From the NCBI GenBank assembly GCA_014379045.1, contig JACMMK010000315.1, positions 1 to 8,567 on the forward strand: a stretch of 8,567 bases of DNA, in the 5' to 3' direction. The notes under the pieces were generated by a model. It was not told the DNA's origin. It did no database searches and worked only from the letters and a program-made list of their open reading frames with translations. The translations under genes were made by a program, and so were the position numbers. Position 1 is the first letter of the stretch; every line of letters starts with the position of its first letter. Shown here piece by piece: positions 6,318-8,567 of the stretch. The DNA comes from Burkholderiales bacterium. Lineage in GTDB: Bacteria > Pseudomonadota > Gammaproteobacteria > Burkholderiales > CAIKXV01.

Positions 6318-6980
6318 ATGGGACCGTTGTCGCTGACCAATCGCTTGCTGCTGTACGTGTTCAGCAACCGCAACATCGCCGGTTGCGCGTTCGCGCTGAT
6401 CGGTCTCGGACTGTTCTTCACCGGCGTGATCGACCGCCTGTGGTGGGTGATCACGATCGCGCTCTACGCCGGCGGCGCGCTGCTGTTCCCGGAGGACACC
6501 GCCACCGCGCTGCGCGCGCGCTCGGCGATGTTGCGCGGCAGTCTGGTCGAACAACTCGACCGGTTGATCGACACTGTCGGCAAGCGCGTCCCCGGGGACG
6601 CGCTGCGACGGCTCGAATCGATCCGTGACACCGTGCGCGAACTGCTGCCGCGGCTGCAGCAGTGGGGCGACAGCAGCGGCGCCGAATTCCAGCATGCGCA
6701 GGTGGTCACCGCAGCGGTGACGCGCGACCTGCCGGAGACGGTCTCGAACTACCTGCTGCTGCCGGCAGGCTTCACCAGTGTCGCCAAGCTCGAGGGCAAC
6801 AAGAGTGCCAACGTGCTGCTGACCGAGCAGCTGTCGTTGCTCGACAGCAGCCTGCGCCGGATCGCCGACGACGCGCTGCGCGACGACGCCGAGGCGCTGA
6901 TCGTCCACGGAAAATTCCTGCAGGAGCGGTTTGCGCCGGTCGCCTTCGTGCCGGGCCAGCGCCAGACGAGCGAACGCTGA
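6318..6980 (+). CDS. XpaC-like two-helix membrane protein, last gene of TelA cassette
   Basis: The protein has 220 residues. Two closely spaced transmembrane helices near the N-terminus (about 19-37, IAGCAFALIGLGLFFTGVI, and 41-57, LWWVITIALYAGGALLF) form a hairpin, and the remaining 160 residues are soluble, helical and charged, probably cytoplasmic. The C-terminal part has VTRDLPETVSNYLLLP (131-148 region), then NKSANVLLTEQLSLLDSSLRRIADD and GKFLQERF. This layout and order recall the XpaC family (misnamed 5-bromo-4-chloroindolyl phosphate hydrolysis protein), whose members neighbour TelA/YaaN genes, as in Bacillus subtilis xpaC-yaaN. That linkage supports the call more than the sequence does. 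GGGTGAG upstream of the ATG is a weak ribosome-binding site. It is probably the TelA partner at the membrane; no catalytic residues are recognised. Confidence 0.7.
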   Translation: MGPLSLTNRLLLYVFSNRNIAGCAFALIGLGLFFTGVIDRLWWVITIALYAGGALLFPEDTATALRARSAMLRGSLVEQLDRLIDTVGKRVPGDALRRLESIRDTVRELLPRLQQWGDSSGAEFQHAQVVTAAVTRDLPETVSNYLLLPAGFTSVAKLEGNKSANVLLTEQLSLLDSSLRRIADDALRDDAEALIVHGKFLQERFAPVAFVPGQRQTSER

Positions 6981-6983
6981 CCA

Positions 6984-6996
6984 CGGGTTTCACCCG
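6984..6996 (+). terminator. Weak hairpin after the TelA cassette
   Basis: CGGGT, TTC, ACCCG form a 5-bp GC-rich stem with a 3-nt loop, starting 4 bases after the TGA of the XpaC-like gene. The position suits a transcript end, but there is no T-tract after the stem, so it is at best a weak or factor-assisted stop. It may instead only protect the 3' end of the cassette mRNA. Confidence 0.25.
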
Positions 6997-7112
6997 GACG
7001 ACGGATAATGCGGGCCCAAGTTATTCCTGATCGCCCGCCGCCGGCGCCGCCTCGATACTCCGCCTCGATATCGGCCCGCGGCGCCTCGGGTACGGTGCGA
7101 TCGAGTCATCCG

Positions 7113-8567
7113 ATGTTCGCGTTCTTCGAATCCCGCGTCGCACCGACCGCCCCGCCTACGGGCGTGCCGCCGGCAGGCCTGGTCGCCTTCTACTGGCACT
7201 TCATCCGGCAGACGCGCGGCCTCTATCTGGCGATGTTCGGGACCGGGCTCGTGGTCGCGCTGATCGATACCTCGATTCCGGTATTCATCGGCAAGCTGGT
7301 GTCGCTGATGGAGACCGACGACCGCGCCGCTGCGTTCAGTGCCGCGATGCCGATGCTGCTCGTGATGGCGGCGATCATCCTGATCGGACGCCCGCTCGCG
7401 ATGCTCGCCGACAGCCTCGTGCGCAACAACGCGGTGCTGCCGGGCGTCACCAGCCTGATCCGCTGGCAGAGTCACTGGCATGTCGTGCGTCAGGGGTGGT
7501 CGTTCTTCCAGAACGATTTCGCCGGGCGCATCGCCAACCGCGTGATGCAGACCAGCAACGCCCTGCGCGAATGCGTGGTGAGCAGCCTCCGTGCGATCTG
7601 GTACATCGTGATCTACGGCGTCACCTCGCTCGGGCTGATGGCCCTGGTCGACTGGCGCCTCGCGGTGCCGACGCTGCTGTGGTTCGTCGGCTACGTGTTC
7701 TTCCTGCGTCGCTTCGTGCCGCGCATGCGCGATCTCGCCAAAGCGAGCTCGGAAGTGCGCTCGATGGTGATGGGGCGCGTCGTCGACAGTTACACGAACA
7801 TCCTCACGGTCAAGCTGTTCGCACGCGCGCGCGACGAAGACGCGTTCGTGCGCGAGGTGATCGACGAGCACACGGCCGCGATGGCGGCGCATATGCGGTT
7901 GATCACGCGTTTCATGCTGATTCTGTCGGCGATGAACGCGCTGCTGTTGACCTCGACCGCCGCGATCGGCATCACGCTGTGGAGCGACGGCGTGATCGGC
8001 GCCGGGCTCGTCGCTACCGCACTGCCGCTCGCCTGGCAGATCGCCAACGTCGCCGGCTGGGTGAGTTGGGAGGTGACCGGGATCTTCGAGAACATCGGCG
8101 TCGTGCAGGAAGGCATGGAGACGATCGCGGTCCCCCACACGTTGACCGATCGCGCGCGGGCGCGCGAGCTGGTGGTCAACGCTGCGCCGCGCGGCGGCGA
8201 GATCCGCTTCGAAGCCGTCACCTTCACCTACGGCCGCGACGACGGCCGGCGCGTGCTCGACGACCTGTCGTTGACGATCCGGCCCGGCGAGCGGCTGGGT
8301 CTGGTCGGGCGCTCCGGGGCGGGCAAGTCGACGCTGGTCAACCTGCTGCTGCGCTTCCACGAACTCGAGCATGGTGCGATCCGCATCGACGGGCAGGATA
8401 TCGCGCAGGTCACACAGGAGAGCCTGCGCGCGGCGATCGGCATGGTCACGCAGGACACTTCGCTGCTGCATCGCTCGATCGCCGCGAACATCGGCTACGG
8501 ACGCCCGGGTGCGACGATGGAGGACATCACGTCCGCCGCGCGCAAGGCGCAGGCGCATCTGTTCATC
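7113..8567 (+). CDS. ABC exporter, fused permease/ATPase half-transporter (3' truncated by window)
   Basis: The frame is open from ATG 7113 to the window end (485 residues); it has no stop here. The N-terminal MFAFFESRVAPTAPP lead is followed by a type IV exporter membrane domain with hydrophobic stretches near 38-58, 78-98, 158-178, 183-200, 263-285 and 290-312. A nucleotide-binding domain starts at about 363 (GEIRFEAVTFTYG), with Walker A GRSGAGKST (399-407) and the Q-loop glutamine in GMVTQDTSLLHRSIAANIGYG (Q447). The signature motif, Walker B and H-loop lie beyond the edge; such proteins are about 600 residues, so some 115 are missing. It belongs to the MsbA/multidrug half-transporter group that works as a dimer in the inner membrane; the substrate is unknown. 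It follows the XpaC-like gene by 132 bp on the same strand, with a GATAAT hexamer at 7004-7009 as a possible -10, so it may be a separate unit. The frame also reads upstream to an ATG at 7008, but that Pro/Arg/Ser-rich extension is not domain-like. Confidence 0.93.
   Translation, partial: MFAFFESRVAPTAPPTGVPPAGLVAFYWHFIRQTRGLYLAMFGTGLVVALIDTSIPVFIGKLVSLMETDDRAAAFSAAMPMLLVMAAIILIGRPLAMLADSLVRNNAVLPGVTSLIRWQSHWHVVRQGWSFFQNDFAGRIANRVMQTSNALRECVVSSLRAIWYIVIYGVTSLGLMALVDWRLAVPTLLWFVGYVFFLRRFVPRMRDLAKASSEVRSMVMGRVVDSYTNILTVKLFARARDEDAFVREVIDEHTAAMAAHMRLITRFMLILSAMNALLLTSTAAIGITLWSDGVIGAGLVATALPLAWQIANVAGWVSWEVTGIFENIGVVQEGMETIAVPHTLTDRARARELVVNAAPRGGEIRFEAVTFTYGRDDGRRVLDDLSLTIRPGERLGLVGRSGAGKSTLVNLLLRFHELEHGAIRIDGQDIAQVTQESLRAAIGMVTQDTSLLHRSIAANIGYGRPGATMEDITSAARKAQAHLFI

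Noticed and set aside
7004..7009. GATAAT as the exporter promoter -10
   Set aside because: Good match to the -10 consensus, but no -35-like hexamer at suitable spacing; kept only as a remark.
6990..8558. 522-codon minus-strand open frame opposite the ABC exporter
   Set aside because: It is His/Arg/Asp-rich with no recognisable domain and lies wholly opposite a confident ABC transporter gene; long antisense frames are expected in high-GC DNA.
1..8567. CRISPR arrays, tRNA/rRNA genes, insertion sequences, attachment sites
   Set aside because: No regularly spaced direct repeats, no cloverleaf or rRNA-like sequence, and no transposase or integrase motifs were seen on either strand.

Overview
The window is high-GC bacterial DNA (by eye roughly two-thirds G+C, with strongly G/C-biased third codon positions). 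A Bug/TctC-type periplasmic binding protein, a family greatly expanded in Burkholderiales and relatives, and the gene style suggest a betaproteobacterium. The taxonomy is an inference, because no rRNA or marker gene is present.

Layout. (1) Positions 3-56, plus strand: the last 17 codons of a possible gene entering from the left. (2) Minus strand, 1793 down to 64: a two-gene unit, a small bicupin-like protein followed 26 bp later by an orphan Bug-family solute receptor with no TctA/TctB permease genes in view. (3) About 405 bp of divergent intergenic DNA (1794-2198). Its right end holds a near-perfect 25-nt dyad (2128-2152) abutting a TATAAC -10-like hexamer (2155-2160), about 40 bp before the next start codon. 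(4) Plus strand, 2199-6980: a compact four-gene cassette made of a membrane-anchored solute-binding-like protein, a TelA/YaaN-family protein, a lipoprotein that fuses a solute-binding domain to a C-terminal von Willebrand A (VWA) domain with an intact metal site, and a small two-helix membrane protein resembling XpaC. The first three genes are separated by 23 bp and a 1-nt TGATG overlap, and the fourth follows after 65 bp. (5) Plus strand, 7113 to the end: an MsbA-type ABC exporter half-transporter, cut by the window edge after the Q-loop.

How the genes may work together. TelA and XpaC homologues are also paired in Bacillus subtilis (xpaC-yaaN), and TelA is encoded in the RK2 kla (kilA-telA-telB) tellurite-resistance operon. 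Here that cytoplasmic/inner-membrane pair is joined to two envelope proteins with related ligand-binding folds, one carrying a metal-dependent adhesion domain, and no import permease is present. The most economical reading is an envelope sensing or stress-response module, not a nutrient importer. It is controlled from one promoter region whose dyad could be an operator. The biochemical role of the cassette is not deducible from the sequence and is the most interesting item here. Large antisense reading frames opposite these genes are products of GC-rich codon bias.
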